From Sisyra terminalis (taxonomy: Eukaryota > Arthropoda > Insecta > Neuroptera > Sisyridae): a stretch of 64,000 bases of DNA. A program made the position numbers and the translations under genes. The notes below the pieces were generated by a model, which was not told the DNA's origin, ran no database searches, and was given only the letters and a program-made list of their open reading frames with translations. Within the stretch, counting starts at the first letter, position 1. Each line of letters starts with the position of its first letter. Where the stretch lies: positions 10,000,001 through 10,064,000 of the forward strand of contig OY292276.1 of assembly GCA_958496175.1 (NCBI GenBank), in the 5' to 3' direction. Shown piece after piece: positions 35,382-47,040 of this stretch.

Positions 35382-36469
35382 TTAATCATTTGGCAATCAG
35401 AATACGTAAGAGAAGAATCTTTTGAATATCGTTTTTTTTTTGCGTTTGAATTTGACAAAATTGACATTAAAAATTTTATTCCTGCTGACATGCAACAGGT
35501 GTTAGCCAGCAAAAATTGCAATCGCATTAAGTTGGAAAGCTTTTTCAATTCGATTCCAGTTAAAATCAACTTCGTTAAACGATTCCGAGTTGTTCCACAA
35601 ACGAACACTGATTTCATATTCGTTCATTTGGTGTGTCAGAAGAAAATCCATCTCATGTAATGCTAAAATGACGCCTCTCTATAGTGATTGAATGAAGGGA
35701 TGCTGGGTGGTGTCGTGGCAAAGGGGATGGTTGCCGTGTTCGGGGGATGCAAAACGGTGGCATTTGTCGAATGCGAGAGAAAGAAGATCACTGTCAAGTG
35801 TTTATTGAGTATCAGCAAGACGACAAGAGAACAGTCGCTATTTCACTATGAAAACATATAAATAGATATGGCATAGTATATAGCAGGCAGCTCTGTTCTT
35901 ATACGACCAGCATACATAACACGGGACCATATCTCTTACCAACACATTACTTTAGATTCTATTTTAAACAACATTCAATCTTCCAGATTCCATTACCTTC
36001 TCAAGTATTCTCCGATGCTTTGCTTACTTACTTACTTACTGTGATGTATAAAGTAGATGATGCTTCTAGATTTAATTACACACGTTATACTGGTAGTATA
36101 GACGCCGTGCCGTGTGTTCTCGTAATAAATTCTATATATTTACTTCATTATATTCGCTTCGAGTGTTCGAGATGTTATTTCATTTCTCGTACCTACTACG
36201 TCTCGTTTGATCTACATTTATACGGTCATTATTTATGTTTAAATTATTTTTCGAGGGCTCGTACATTCCTAGTTCAAAGCAAGTGAAACGAATATATCTT
36301 GAAAATAAAAACCGGAAAATTTTTTACTTGGCAATTGAAAAGAAATTAATCATTTTATGAGAACCTGGCTATCTTTGAAGTTTTGTATGTCTTACGGTTT
36401 CTATACACATTGTTATTTATCAAACTGTAAGTTGTATGACATTAGTCTATACTGGTACGGTCTATAAAA
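35382..36469. other. Unassigned DNA with a CTTA microsatellite
   Basis: A short CTTA repeat lies at about 36020-36037. The stretch 35660-36280 is more GC-balanced than average. Its 60-100-codon frames show no family resemblance. Confidence 0.35.
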
Positions 36470-36478
36470 TATCAATGA

Positions 36479-37032
36479 TTACTGTGTATACAATATATAA
36501 AATATATTGCCGTCCAATTTATGTAGTATAATTTAATATAATAATATATAAAAACCATACCACCAACATAAATTTGAACAGAAGTTCAAACAAAAATGTT
36601 CGTGACGTATTGCCCAGATACGTATTTCGGTTGCCAAGCAATCTTCATCAGTGGTCATCAAGTAGTTTAAATCACTCCGTAACTGCTTTGTGATGATTCA
36701 CTAATGCTTTGTGAATCATCACAAAGCAGTTACGGAGTGATCCAAACTACTTGATGACCACTGATGAAGATTGCTTGGCAATCGAAATACGTATCTGGGC
36801 AATACGTCACGAATATTTTTGTTTGAACTTCTATTCAAATTTATGTTGGTGGTATGGTTTTTATATATTATTATATTAAGTTTATATATTATTATACTAA
36901 ATTTGTATATTATTATATTAAATTTATATTTTATTATGTTAAATTATACTACATAAATTGGACGGCAATATATTTTATATATTGTATACACAGTATAGCT
37001 GTTCAAAGTCAGCGAAAAAATCTTATTTTGAT
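36479..37032. mobile_element. Palindromic Penelope-like non-autonomous element, copy B (best preserved)
   Basis: Flanked by TATCAATGA at 36470-36478 and 37033-37041, an exact 9-bp duplication. Two arms begin CTGTGTATACAATATATAAA and mirror each other. The centre is a hairpin of about 75 bases around TGAATCATCACAAAGCAGTT. The right side carries the extra tail CTGTTCAAAGTCAGCGAAAA seen also at 10403. In the right arm a 21-bp unit (TTATATATTATTATATTAAG-like) is repeated 4-5 times (36860-36945). Each arm holds the hammerhead-like core. Other partial copies: 17555, 42804, 50600. Confidence 0.8.
36761..36808 (+). ncRNA. Hammerhead-ribozyme-like motif (candidate)
   Basis: In order: CTGATGA (36761-36767), one A, a perfect 6-bp hairpin GATTGC-TTG-GCAATC (36769-36783), GAAA (36784-36787), a second 6-bp hairpin ACGTAT/ATACGT (36789-36807), and a GTC at 36806-36808, where hammerheads cleave after the C. 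Departures from the consensus: an extra A before stem II, an extra base or two between GAA and stem III, and no evident stem I between the bases before CTGATGA and those after GTC. It is mirrored on the minus strand at about 36602-36649. It is either a decayed type I hammerhead or a look-alike. Confidence 0.35.
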
Positions 37033-37041
37033 TATCAATGA

Positions 37042-37612
37042 ATAGTTTAAACGCATGATAATTCATATCTGCAATTCAGCCATTCACGATTTTCGTATTA
37101 CATTGATCTTTTTAAAAATAAGTCTTAATCTATTAGGTGTACCAAAAAATAATGTCGTTCTTAAACCTATAGTCATTGACTTGTCATTTAGCTGCTTATA
37201 AATTATTTCAAAGTGGTACTTAAGACATTTTATGATTAGAGGGACTTATTAACTTCTCAAAAATGATAAAAAAAATATTCTGTAATCTATATTGAAATGG
37301 TAACACCAAAAACCCGGAAGAATACAAAGTTGGTATGTTCTTCGAGTTTCACACGGTAGCAACGCAAAGTTGTAACCAAATACATTTTCAATTTTTACCT
37401 CAGTGTACTAGATGTTTATCAACGCCAAGTTAGTTTTCTTAAGTGAAATTCGAAAATTTTAATTTCTCCTACTAATACCAACGTAGAATAGTTAAAAATT
37501 TAACCAATTAATTAATTAAGAGAAGAAATGATACCAAAAAGTCATAGAATTGTCAAATAATTCTAATCAATTTTGGTCGATCAACCAAATAATAAATATA
37601 TAAATATAAATA
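37042..37612. other. Unassigned A+T-rich DNA
   Basis: Nothing recognised. Confidence 0.35.
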
Positions 37613-37614
37613 TA

Positions 37615-38530
37615 GGGGAAGCCCGGGTAAGATGCATAGTGTGGGTAAGACGAATACTCGATGTTATTAAAAATCTACAATCGATAGCGCTACTGAACGA
37701 ACTCAGGTGGTAAAACAGCGACTCAGCCATGGCATGACAGTTAATTCAAAAGAATAAATGAGTACACTTGTCGTAAAAAAATAAAATAAAAGTTTTTTGC
37801 TGTTTTGTTACGATTTTTGGCAAGTTATGAAAAATGATTTTTTGTATTATGTATTAACTGTTAACGAATAGACTCTGTTTATTTGATCGCGTATTTTTTG
37901 AAGTTTAATTTGTGTTTGTAATTTTTAATTACAGGTTGAAATTTTACGGTAGGATAATATAACTTTTGAATATTAGTGCTTTGGGCAAGACGGATATGGG
38001 CAAAACGGATAGCTATTAGTTTAGTCCGGTTAGCCATTTAATTAAGTCCATTAGCGTATAGGTGTAGTAGTATGCAATTAGTGATATTATTAGTAGTATA
38101 TTATCAAAAGACTAATCAGAAGGATAAAACAAGTTGTTTATGCTTAGTATGCTCAGAAGTATATATTGAACCACCTATAGAAGACTGGATAGAGTGCAAC
38201 CATTGCAAGAGGGGGGCACACGAGAACTGTACTTTTTATTTAAGGCTAGGCGATGACTGCGAAGATTAAAACACCATTTGCTTAACTTAACCTTTTTGCC
38301 CTGGTGGTATATCCGTTTTACCCGGTGACGTCGGGCAAAACGGATAATATGCAATTTTTTTGTTGTCAAAAATTATGTAGAGTTTATTTAAGTTTCTATT
38401 TTTTTACTAGCATTTTCTAAAGCTGATTAATTAAAGTACAAATTAATAATAAAAATACTGTTGTTGAATAAAAATTTGTGTGTGCTTTTTTGCCTTACCC
38501 TTAACATATTCGTCTTGCCCGGGCTTCCCC
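37615..38530 (+). mobile_element. pogo-like (Tc1/mariner superfamily) non-autonomous element
   Basis: Perfect 13-bp ends GGGGAAGCCCGGG and CCCGGGCTTCCCC, each flanked by TA (37613-37614 and 38531-38532). Inside each end the inverted repeat continues as YAAGAYG/GACGAATA. Related short blocks GGCAAGACGGATA and GGCAAAACGGATA recur inside (37984-38010 and 38334-38346), possible transposase binding sites. The remnant at 38072-38269 fits the zinc finger at the end of pogo-type transposases. The DDE core is missing. Confidence 0.85.
38072..38269 (+). pseudogene. PHD-like zinc-finger remnant of a pogo-type transposase
   Basis: The 65-residue frame starts with an ATG. From residue 22 it has CLCLVCSEVY, then DWIECNHCKRGAHENCTFYL and a later GDDC. 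The spacing CxxC, W-x-x-C-x-x-C, H-x-x-C is the C4HC3-type finger found at the C-terminus of many arthropod and cnidarian pogo/Tigger-like transposases. The last cysteine pair is incomplete, so the finger is probably truncated. Placement between pogo-like TA-flanked ends supports the origin. No catalytic part is present, so it is not an active transposase. Expression as a short protein cannot be excluded but is not supported. Confidence 0.7.
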
Positions 38531-38532
38531 TA

Positions 38533-39824
38533 ATAGATAAAAACAAATATAGGGTAAAATACCGAAAACACTTTCTTCACGGATTAAATATCATATAAAA
38601 TCGCGAAATTTGATAAACAATAACCTCCTAGCGACCCAAACAAATACAACAATCATTATTGATCAGTGCACTGCAAGGGGGCTTCCAAAGCTGCCTGAAA
38701 ACCCCCCGAAATGTTAAAACAATGCCACGTGTCTATTATGCTTTTATCAATAGAAATATTTTACATGAAATCAAACAAAAATATTTGTTAATTAACCCAC
38801 TCCGGCTAAAATCAATAATAATTTAAGTTCAAACATTTGATTTCAATAGACAACATTTTCGATATAAATTCTACGTTTAAATATTTGCACAACAATTCAA
38901 TTTAAAATTAATAATAAAACAAAAACTGTGTGAAAAATTTAACAAATGTAAAGTTGATACTGGGAAATTTTAATATAAAATTGAATCAAGGGATGAAATT
39001 GATTTTTTTTTTGGAGCATTTGTAGCTCTGGTGTGCCATTTCAATTTCGTTTCGATTTATATTTTCGCATTTCGCCGATTTGCAATCTATCAGCGATCAA
39101 ACGCAGCTGTCGCAACGCAGATAAAAAACAATTTCTCGCACAATTTACATTCGATGTATGGTAAGTCGGTGGAGAGAAGTCCTCGCATGTCAATGAAGTA
39201 TCTGTCCAAAACAGGTGATTTCATTTCGATTGCCCACGTGTACGTACGTCTGTGCGTCTGTCTTTCCATCGCTCACCCAATAATGTATCGAATCGAACTT
39301 ATCGATATCTCGTGCGCTCGTAAAATCCATTTCTTCGACGAATAAATTGTCACGTCCAAGAGAACCTACGCGCAAAATACATTCCAGCGACAAAAATAAT
39401 AAAATGCTATATAAATAAAATCGTAACTCGTTTCGTTATATGTCAAGATCACGCGAAAACTACCGTAGACATCAAAATGAGATTTTATTAACTTCCCTTT
39501 TAAGAATCCAGGAAAATCAACGCTAATTACTGTGACAAATGCATTCAAATGTAACTTCAATATTAACGAAAGAAAACATAGCAAAAGTATGTCTTAATTC
39601 CTCGTTTTTGTGCTGAATTCTTCTACTCTTTTCTATCGATTCTCAAACTTGACCACTCATTTCAAAAGAATTCTGGAAATCTTAAAAAATTCACTTAAAA
39701 ATTTCAAAATATCAGCATCGAAATAAACATGTATGAGTTCCTTATCTTTTTACACCAAAGTACAGTTTTTTCCCTAACCGTAACCATAATACTAATGAAC
39801 TAATGAACCATAATATGTATATTA
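38533..39824. other. Unassigned DNA; more GC-balanced at 39040-39400
   Basis: The 104-codon frame at 39031-39345 has no family resemblance. A GTAAGT donor-like site follows TATG near 39160, but no matching acceptor or partner exon was recognised. It may be host sequence. Confidence 0.3.
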
Positions 39825-40320
39825 GGCTGGACCTGAAAAATCGACATTTGCTTTTAAAATATATCTAAATTTTTATTTACTTTGACAAAAAAAAATATTG
39901 TGAAATTTTAAGCCCTAAATACGAAGAAGTTTATCTTCACAATTTTCGCTTTTTCAATCCAAAGCTCATTTCTTTTCCAAAACTTTTGAAACATCCCATT
40001 GAAAGATTAAATAACATAAATTCTTCGAGGAAATTAAGTGATCTGCAAAAAATTTCTGATTGTAAATTTTTGTCAGACCAATCGCATTCTTATAAACGAG
40101 CCTCGAATATTGATCAATTTTTCCGATATGACTTTTAACTTTAAAACTATGTAACTAATAAACAAATTGATATTCAAAGCAAAATTTTTTAACATTTTTG
40201 AAGGAAACCAAAGACTCTACAAAAAAGGTTTTCTTTCTTAGCATTCTTTGATACATTTTCTTCATTCAAAGTAACTCACAGTCAAAGTTGAATTATTGGT
40301 CATGGTTAACTTTGAGGGAA
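39825..40320 (+). repeat. Diverged single arm related to the 30764 foldback
   Basis: Carries in the same order TTAGGCTGGACC, TTTGACAAAAAAAAATATTG, AAATTTTAAGCCCTAAATA and GACTCTACAAAAAAGGTTTT, each similar to blocks of the 30764 and 41672 elements. The mirrored arm was not found. Confidence 0.55.
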
Positions 40321-41671
40321 GTAAATTTGTCAAACACTAATAAGAGATCCTTTAGGATTAAAAATCGAGTAGCCATAGCACGAATAACATCCTAACAAAA
40401 GAAGCAAGCTTTTTGCACTCACAATATAAACATTAATTTTAAAATCAAAAAGCTCCAGTGTTACATTTTCCCAGTGCTTCAAAAAAATAAAAATAGCCGA
40501 ATTAGTAAACATCAAAAAGCATCAGGAAACATAAATGCTTCAGTCATGTCAGGAGGCGCCAAGAAAAGTGCACTTTATTACATTTAATAATTCAAAGGAA
40601 AATAATGGGGAAAAGAAGTAAAGGCTGAAAGAAGAATTAAAGGACGTGATTTGACCGAACGTTATCACAGCTTTTTCGAAATTTAGTAAAAAAATAACGA
40701 TAATTAATCTACTAGTCAACAAAACTGCATAGTTCACGATCGTATCGTCAATATTAAAGAAGAAGAAATATATTTTAAAAAGCTGCATATCGCAACAAAA
40801 AGTGCATGGCTTGTGTATAACTTCATTCATTACCCATAATATAAGCACATCTTAATGCGGTACTTCAGACTGCCAATGATCGCAATTTAAGTAAATAGAA
40901 AGTTCTATAATAATCACTGAATTTATTTTCAGTGAAAGTATTTTCTTTCTTCAAGAAAAGCAACTACTTTTCATTTTGATTGCAAAAACCCTTTGGATTA
41001 GAGAAAGTGATATTAAAATTATTTGAAACCCAGAAATAATGATTTTTCCTTTTTTGTTGGTAAAACTTAAAGAAGACCGAATTCTCGGTATTTAAATTAC
41101 ACGATAGATTTTTTTTAAGAATTTATTTCTATCAAAATAATAAGATAAGTTCTTTTAACAATAAAGGCAAAAAAAGATCCTAAAATAGAAAATTCCTGCC
41201 AAATTTATATTTGTAGGACCGGAAAGTAATGCCTTTTTTAATGTTCAATTAAACCAAAAAATTTTGTTTCAATATTTGATTTTAAATCAATGGTACAATC
41301 AGCCTCAATAGGATCAACGTTTTGACATCTAGTGGGCAAATTTCGAATGTCAAATTAGTAAAAATCAATTGATTAGTAAGGAAAATATAAGAAAATTACA
41401 TTTTTATTTCACTTAAGCTATAAATTTTTTTACCACTTAGTAAAGGTTGTAACAATTGAAATAAATAGAAATCCGATGGAATAACTTTGGACGATTATAG
41501 TGGGTACGACATTATTACTATTTTCCCCTTAGTTTATTAGTTTTTTCCAAAGCTTTTTTTCTGCAGAGGAGTTTTGCATTACCATGTACAACAAAGAATT
41601 TTCTCTGTTTTTTTGGCCATTTTTAGATATCTCTATATATTTCTATGAAATATATTTATATAGAGTATTGT
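40321..41671. other. Unassigned DNA
   Basis: GGACCGGAAAGTAATGCCTT at about 41218 looks like one end of a mariner-type element, but no partner end or transposase was found. A 99-codon minus frame at 40549-40848 has no recognised family. Confidence 0.3.
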
Positions 41672-42540
41672 TTACTAGGGGGGTCTGAGCCCTTAATATT
41701 AATATTAAGATGTCTATCATCTTTAATTTCGATTTTTTATTTGTGCTTTCATTTTTGCGTCAATGGTGTCAAACTAGGCAACGTAAAAAAATTCATCTGC
41801 ACATATATTTATAGAAAATTAAATTCCCTACAAAAAACGTCTCTTAAAAAACTTTTGCCAGACACGTCGTTTCCGAATAATCAAGCTTTTAAACATTGAT
41901 ATATTTTTTAGATTTATCTTATTTATTTTGGAATTTTATGACTAACGAACATATAAATATATAGAAATAAACAATATAGATTCTCGAAGAGAATTTAATG
42001 CTCTACAAAAAAGGTCTCTTAACGTTTTTACATAAAATCACTCTTTCAAAATTGGTTCAACAACGAAAAAAACAATAATTTGATTTTTCTTTCAACGTTA
42101 ATTGTCAATAACTTTTGAAAAAGTGATTTTATGTAAAAACTTTTAGAGACCTTTTTTTCAGAGCATTCCCTTCAAGAATCAATATTGTTCATGTCTATAT
42201 ATTTATTTGTTCGTTAGTTACAAAATTCCAAAATAAAAAAGATAAATCTAAAAATTATATTAATGTTTAAAGCTTGATTATTCGGAAACGGCGTATCTGG
42301 TAAAATTTTCAAAGAGACATTTTTTGTAGGGAATTTAATTTTCTATAAACATATGTGCAGATTAATTTTTTTACCTTGATAGTTTGACAGCATTGACGCA
42401 AAAATAAAAGCACAAATACAAAATCGAAATTAATATTGAGGGCTCAAACCTTTTCGTTAATTTTTTTTGTCACCTCGAACAATATTTTCGATATACATTT
42501 CCAAAAAAGAAATAGTCGATTTTTTTGGTCCTGTCTATTG
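41672..42540. mobile_element. Internally deleted copy of the 30764 foldback
   Basis: Matches both arms of 30764-32496 (GAGCCCTTAATATTAATATT, AGGTAAAAAAATT-type block, GCTCTACAAAAAAGGTCTCT at about 41999) but lacks the central 500 bases with the open frame. The left terminal repeat is missing or replaced; the right end resembles GGTCCTGTCTA. Confidence 0.78.
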
Positions 42541-42803
42541 TTTACCGATTCTTTAAATATAAACTTAATTTAATATTTGAACTTTGATTCTTGTGTAATT
42601 ATATGGATATAATGTTTGAAATTGTGAGTATAAAGACAATAAGGAAGCTACGAATTTAGTCTTAAGGAGTTCTGATTAAAGTAACTATGTATTTGTTTTT
42701 GTCTATGCAAATGGTTGCTTTTCAAAGCTTTGGTCAAAGCTTTACTCAAAAGTAATCAATGGAATTTGTTTTGGGAAAATTAAAACATTTTGTGATGCAC
42801 TGT

Positions 42804-43110
42804 GTATACAATATATAAAATATATTGCAGTCCAATTTATGTAGTATAATTTAACATAATAATATACAAATTTAATATAATAATATACAAATTTAATATT
42901 ATAATGTACAAATTTAATATAATTATATATAAACTTGATATAATAATATATAAAAATCATACCACCAACATAAATTAGAACAGAAGATCAAACAAAAATA
43001 TTCGTGACGTATTACCCAGATACGTATTTCGATTGCCAAGCAACCTTCATCAGTGGTCATCAAGTAGTCTGGATCACTCCGTAACTGCTATGTGATGATT
43101 CACTTTTGTG
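42804..43110 (-). mobile_element. Left half of the Penelope-like palindrome
   Basis: Begins CACTGTGTATACAATATATA and runs to the central hairpin near GTGATGATTCACTTTTGTGA. It has five 21-bp units (TTTAATATAATAATATACAA-like) at 42850-42955, an expansion parallel to that in the 36479 copy. The right arm is absent. Confidence 0.75.
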
Positions 43111-44912
43111 ATGTAATTATGGAGTAAAAAGTAAAAAATTACAGATAAAAATATAGAAATGTTACAAAGTTTGCCAAATAGGTGAAAAAGAGTCACTTAA
43201 TACATTTTCGAAAGTCATGAAAAAGTTTCAAGCAAATTTCGTATGCTACTTCAACAATCGATGAAATAAAACAGTACAAAACATATCGGTACACTTCACC
43301 ATCATCTCAATGAAAATAAAACTGGAAATTTTGCGCAAACTTTCCAATTTATTTATGCAAAATCGATCGTTCCAATTTGTTCCATACGTCTTGTACTCGT
43401 ATGTGCCGCACATAACAAATAAATATGAGGCAAACTTTGCAAAAAGCTCTGTCGAATTGTCAATGAATTCCCATCACACAGCATAAATATCGCATTGAGT
43501 CGAATAGAATCTCCAGGAGCATACCCATTATGGATTTATGGACGCACATTATTCGATCCTCCACACCATCAAAGAGTCCAACGCGATTTTTCCCACACCC
43601 ACAAACCCCCCCGAACGATTTAAGCTCAGTTTACACAATGTATTTCGATGAGTCTCGGAAGCTGTCCACTCATATTTTATCGGATTTTTTACTGGAAATC
43701 GTGGACAAAGATGACTTTACCATAAATCATGTGGCACAACCGTGTTTACAAGTGTTTTAAAACTCCAACCGCGAACTAATATCATCCCAAAAAAAAAAAA
43801 TCAATAGGAAAAAATCTTTTCAAACTATAAAAAACTTTAAAATAAAGAACACCCTTTTGAAATATTTTTGTTTCCTATAAAACAACTGTTTATTCATTCT
43901 TCAAAAACATCTCAAAATAAATGTTCACCCTCTTGCCTCCCGATAATCTCGAGTGAATCACATTTGGCACGTTTTCCTCGTAAACCACAAAAGTTATTTT
44001 AGTCCTATTGATTTTCCCCAATAATTTATTAACGCTCTGATTATAAACATATATAGTTTAATTTCAAGCATCGTAAAAATAGATAGAATAAATTTGTTGA
44101 ATTTTTAATCCTATATTGCTCGACCTAATGGTAGATTTATGAGTATACTTTCGAGTGTAATATTCAATCGGTAGTTAATAAAAACTCGTCAAAGTCTTGA
44201 TATTCTTTGATCCCAACTTCAATTTGGTAGCCTAAAACCATCTGTCCAATACCCGTCGGTTCGAATTATTTATTTTGTCAGTCATTTGGTTTCAGTTGTA
44301 TATTGGGGTTGACAGTTATTTCTTTTGGAAAGTATTCCCGTCTTTAGTGAGAAGCAAACCGATTATTTCTACAAAAATTAAAAGAATTTGATTATTTTTT
44401 TTTTCTCCTCAAATTTGATGAAGAGCTTTTTGAATAAATTTAAATATGTTGGAATATCTTAAAACTCTGGTATGTACTTTTAAATAATAGGAGAGATATT
44501 TATGGTTGTTTTAAAGGATAGTTATCCTTGAGAAGTTATTTAATAGTCATTGTTATTTCCTCTTATGCTTTTCAAGGGTTGAGTTGAATCAACATAAAGT
44601 TATGAAGAACTTTCTTTGTTCAAAGATCGACCCATTTTTATTCTAAGGGTTCATGCGATTCCATTGATTCGACTGAATAATCAGGTTTTTGTACTTGAGG
44701 TTTCTTTTTATGGAACCACAATTGTAGCATTTATAATTATATTTACATTGATAATACCATTGATAATATGAAAGTAGAAGTCTTAAACCAAATAAAAATA
44801 GGAAGTTCAAAAATAATTGTTTTATATCTTTTTATTTTCACAGAAAAAAAAATCTACGATTTTTTATGAAAGTTTAAAATGTACATTTATTTCTTGAGAC
44901 CTAGAGAGGTCT
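43111..44912. other. Unassigned DNA
   Basis: 43320-43750 is more GC-balanced, with a 76-codon frame at 43530-43760 of no recognised family. No repeats seen. Confidence 0.35.
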
Positions 44913-44920
44913 ATACATAC

Positions 44921-45991
44921 TAGGGTGTCCGTTATTTCCCAAATTGATTTTTTTAGAGCGATCGTCCCCTGAATTTTTAGTTTAAGATATAAAAAAAATA
45001 TCCAATACTATTAAGTTCTTAATTTCTTGATTCAACCGTGCCGGAATCATGTTACTTTTACCATTTAAATACCATGGGATTATTTGACTTTTTACTTTTA
45101 TTTTTTTTTCTCAGAAACAAATGTATGAAAAGATTTAAGATTAAATTATTCTGACGTAAAATTTAACGTTCTACAAAAAAGGTCTCCTATGAATTTTCGA
45201 TTAAATCACTCCATTTAAAGTTATTCAACATTTAACATGTGTCTAATATAAATCTTGCAATATTTTCAACTTTTTGCTCATTTTTATTTTTTTTAACTAT
45301 AAAATCATTGGAAAAGAAGATAAAAGTTATTATCATTAGAGCGCCAGTGATTATTTATGTTAATTTTATGGCTTGAATTGAAAATTAAACAAAAAAAAAC
45401 ATTTTTTGAATATTAAAACAGGTGACATAAGATCCGAATTCGCTATTGTCGTGAAATTCAATTTATCCAGGATAAATTTTCGTACTTTAATCAATATTTT
45501 GTACCTACGAAGTGAATTTCATACTAATTAATGAGACTATCGATAAAAATTCAATTAAAATTCGAATTTTTACCATTTCCTCTGACGCCATATATGAGAA
45601 ATTTTTTAGAACTTGTAGTCAACAAATTAAATGTTGAATAAATTACAAAATACAAATTAAACAAATTAATTCAAGTTAAATGTTGAATAACTTTCAAGGG
45701 AGTGATTTAACCGAAAATTCATAAGAGACCTTTTTTGTAGAGCGTTAAATTTTATGTCATAATAATTTAATCTTAAATCTTTTCATTCATTTGTTTCTGA
45801 GAAAAAAAAATTAAAAGTAAAAAGTCAAATAATGCCATGTTATTTAAATGGTAAAAGTAACATGATTCCGGCACGGTTTAATCAAAAAATTAAAAGGTTA
45901 ATTGTATTGGATAATTTGTTAGTATCTTAAACTAAAAATTTAGGGGGCGATCGCTGTAAAAAAATCAATTTGGGAAATAACGGACACCCTA
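44921..45991 (-). mobile_element. hAT-like foldback element, copy 2
   Basis: Same ends as 1531-2600 (TAGGGTGTCCG and CGGACACCCTA) and nearly the same length (1071 bases). Flanks ATACATAC (44913-44920) and ATATATAC (45992-45999) match at 7 of 8 positions. The unique centre is inverted relative to copy 1, so it is inserted in the opposite direction. No coding. Confidence 0.87.
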
Positions 45992-46187
45992 ATATATACC
46001 TATTTGGCTCTGATTATCTGAAAAATATGCAAGTTGGTCCATTTAAAACTAGGAATTAAATACCAATTTTCCCGGAATTTAGAATCCCATTATTTCAACC
46101 CAATTTTTGCAACCTTTTTAATTGTTTGGGCTTCTGTTCTATTAATAGCAACTCCCATTTTTTAAGGTTTGTATCTGCAATTATTTA

Positions 46188-47038
46188 AGGGGGTATTCTG
46201 GTCTTGAAACCTGAATTTTAGGCCTTTTTTCAAGTAAGATAAAAAAAATAAAAAACATTTTTACTATCCATTTTTCATATGTTTTTTATTGTCATTTTGA
46301 GAATATAAACAAAAAATAACTAGAAAAAAAAAACAAAATTCGCCGAGTGGGAGCTTCAGAAAAAAACGGTGCGTCCTGGGTGACCTGATTTCAACCCTTG
46401 TAGAGATCTTAAACAAAAAAATCAAACAAATTTTTCATTAATAAAGATGTCGCTATCGGGTTGGCCATTTTCAAAAAAAAAAATGGCATTGATTTGGAAA
46501 AAAAAAAATCTGGATTTTTTCGACCTTTCCGAATTTTTAAAAAATACTTAAAATCATTTTTTTTAAAATCCAAGGCAGACACGATGGAGAGTTGTATAAA
46601 CAAGATATATACCAAATTTCGAAGAAATCGGTTCAGTAGAACTTGAAATATCATGTCAACCACCTCAAAAAAGTAAAAAAGTTGTTTCGAGAAAAACGCA
46701 TTTATAGTTTAGGAATCAATTCTAATGGAATAACTCTGAAAATAATATGTAATACTCACTTTGCATTAATCGGCGATTCCAGAACCATACATTGAGCCAT
46801 CCTCCTTCTCATAATTCAGGTCTTGAGAAAATCTTTCAGCTAATCGAGCTGTTCTACCTTATTTTGAAGCAGCAGAAGCTCGTAGTTCAGAGTGGTCAAT
46901 TCTAGTTTCGTTTGTATCTAAATCGGCTGTATCTCCGAAAAGAATTCGAATTTTGAAAAATCCTTTTCGAATCATATTTTTGAATGTCTAAACTTTCAAA
47001 AATCGATTTTTTCAAATTTCTAGCCCAGAATACCCCCT
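46188..47038. mobile_element. TA-flanked inverted-repeat element, copy 1
   Basis: Ends AGGGGGTATTCTGG and CCAGAATACCCCCT, flanked by TA (46186-46187, 47039-47040). Shares the ends and interior blocks (GATTTCAACCC, TTTCGAGAAAAACGC) with 62025-62749. TA duplication suggests Tc1/mariner. It has no transposase; open frames of 60-84 codons overlap on both strands and are A-rich. Confidence 0.85.
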
Positions 47039-47040
47039 TA

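Noticed and set aside
35315..35660. Overlapping 99- and 100-codon frames on opposite strands
   Set aside because: They start inside a palindromic arm, overlap each other and have no recognisable domain.
36771..37045. Y/I/F-rich frames suggesting membrane segments
   Set aside because: They are translations of a 21-bp A+T tandem repeat.
39031..39345. 104-codon frame with a GTAAGT inside
   Set aside because: No family resemblance and no supporting acceptor or partner exon.
41210..41370. mariner element end (GGACCGGAAAGTAATGCC)
   Set aside because: Only one end-like block; no inverted partner or transposase near it.
46409..46663. Opposed 84- and 61-codon frames
   Set aside because: K/F-rich readings of A and T runs inside a non-coding inverted-repeat element; absent from the second copy.
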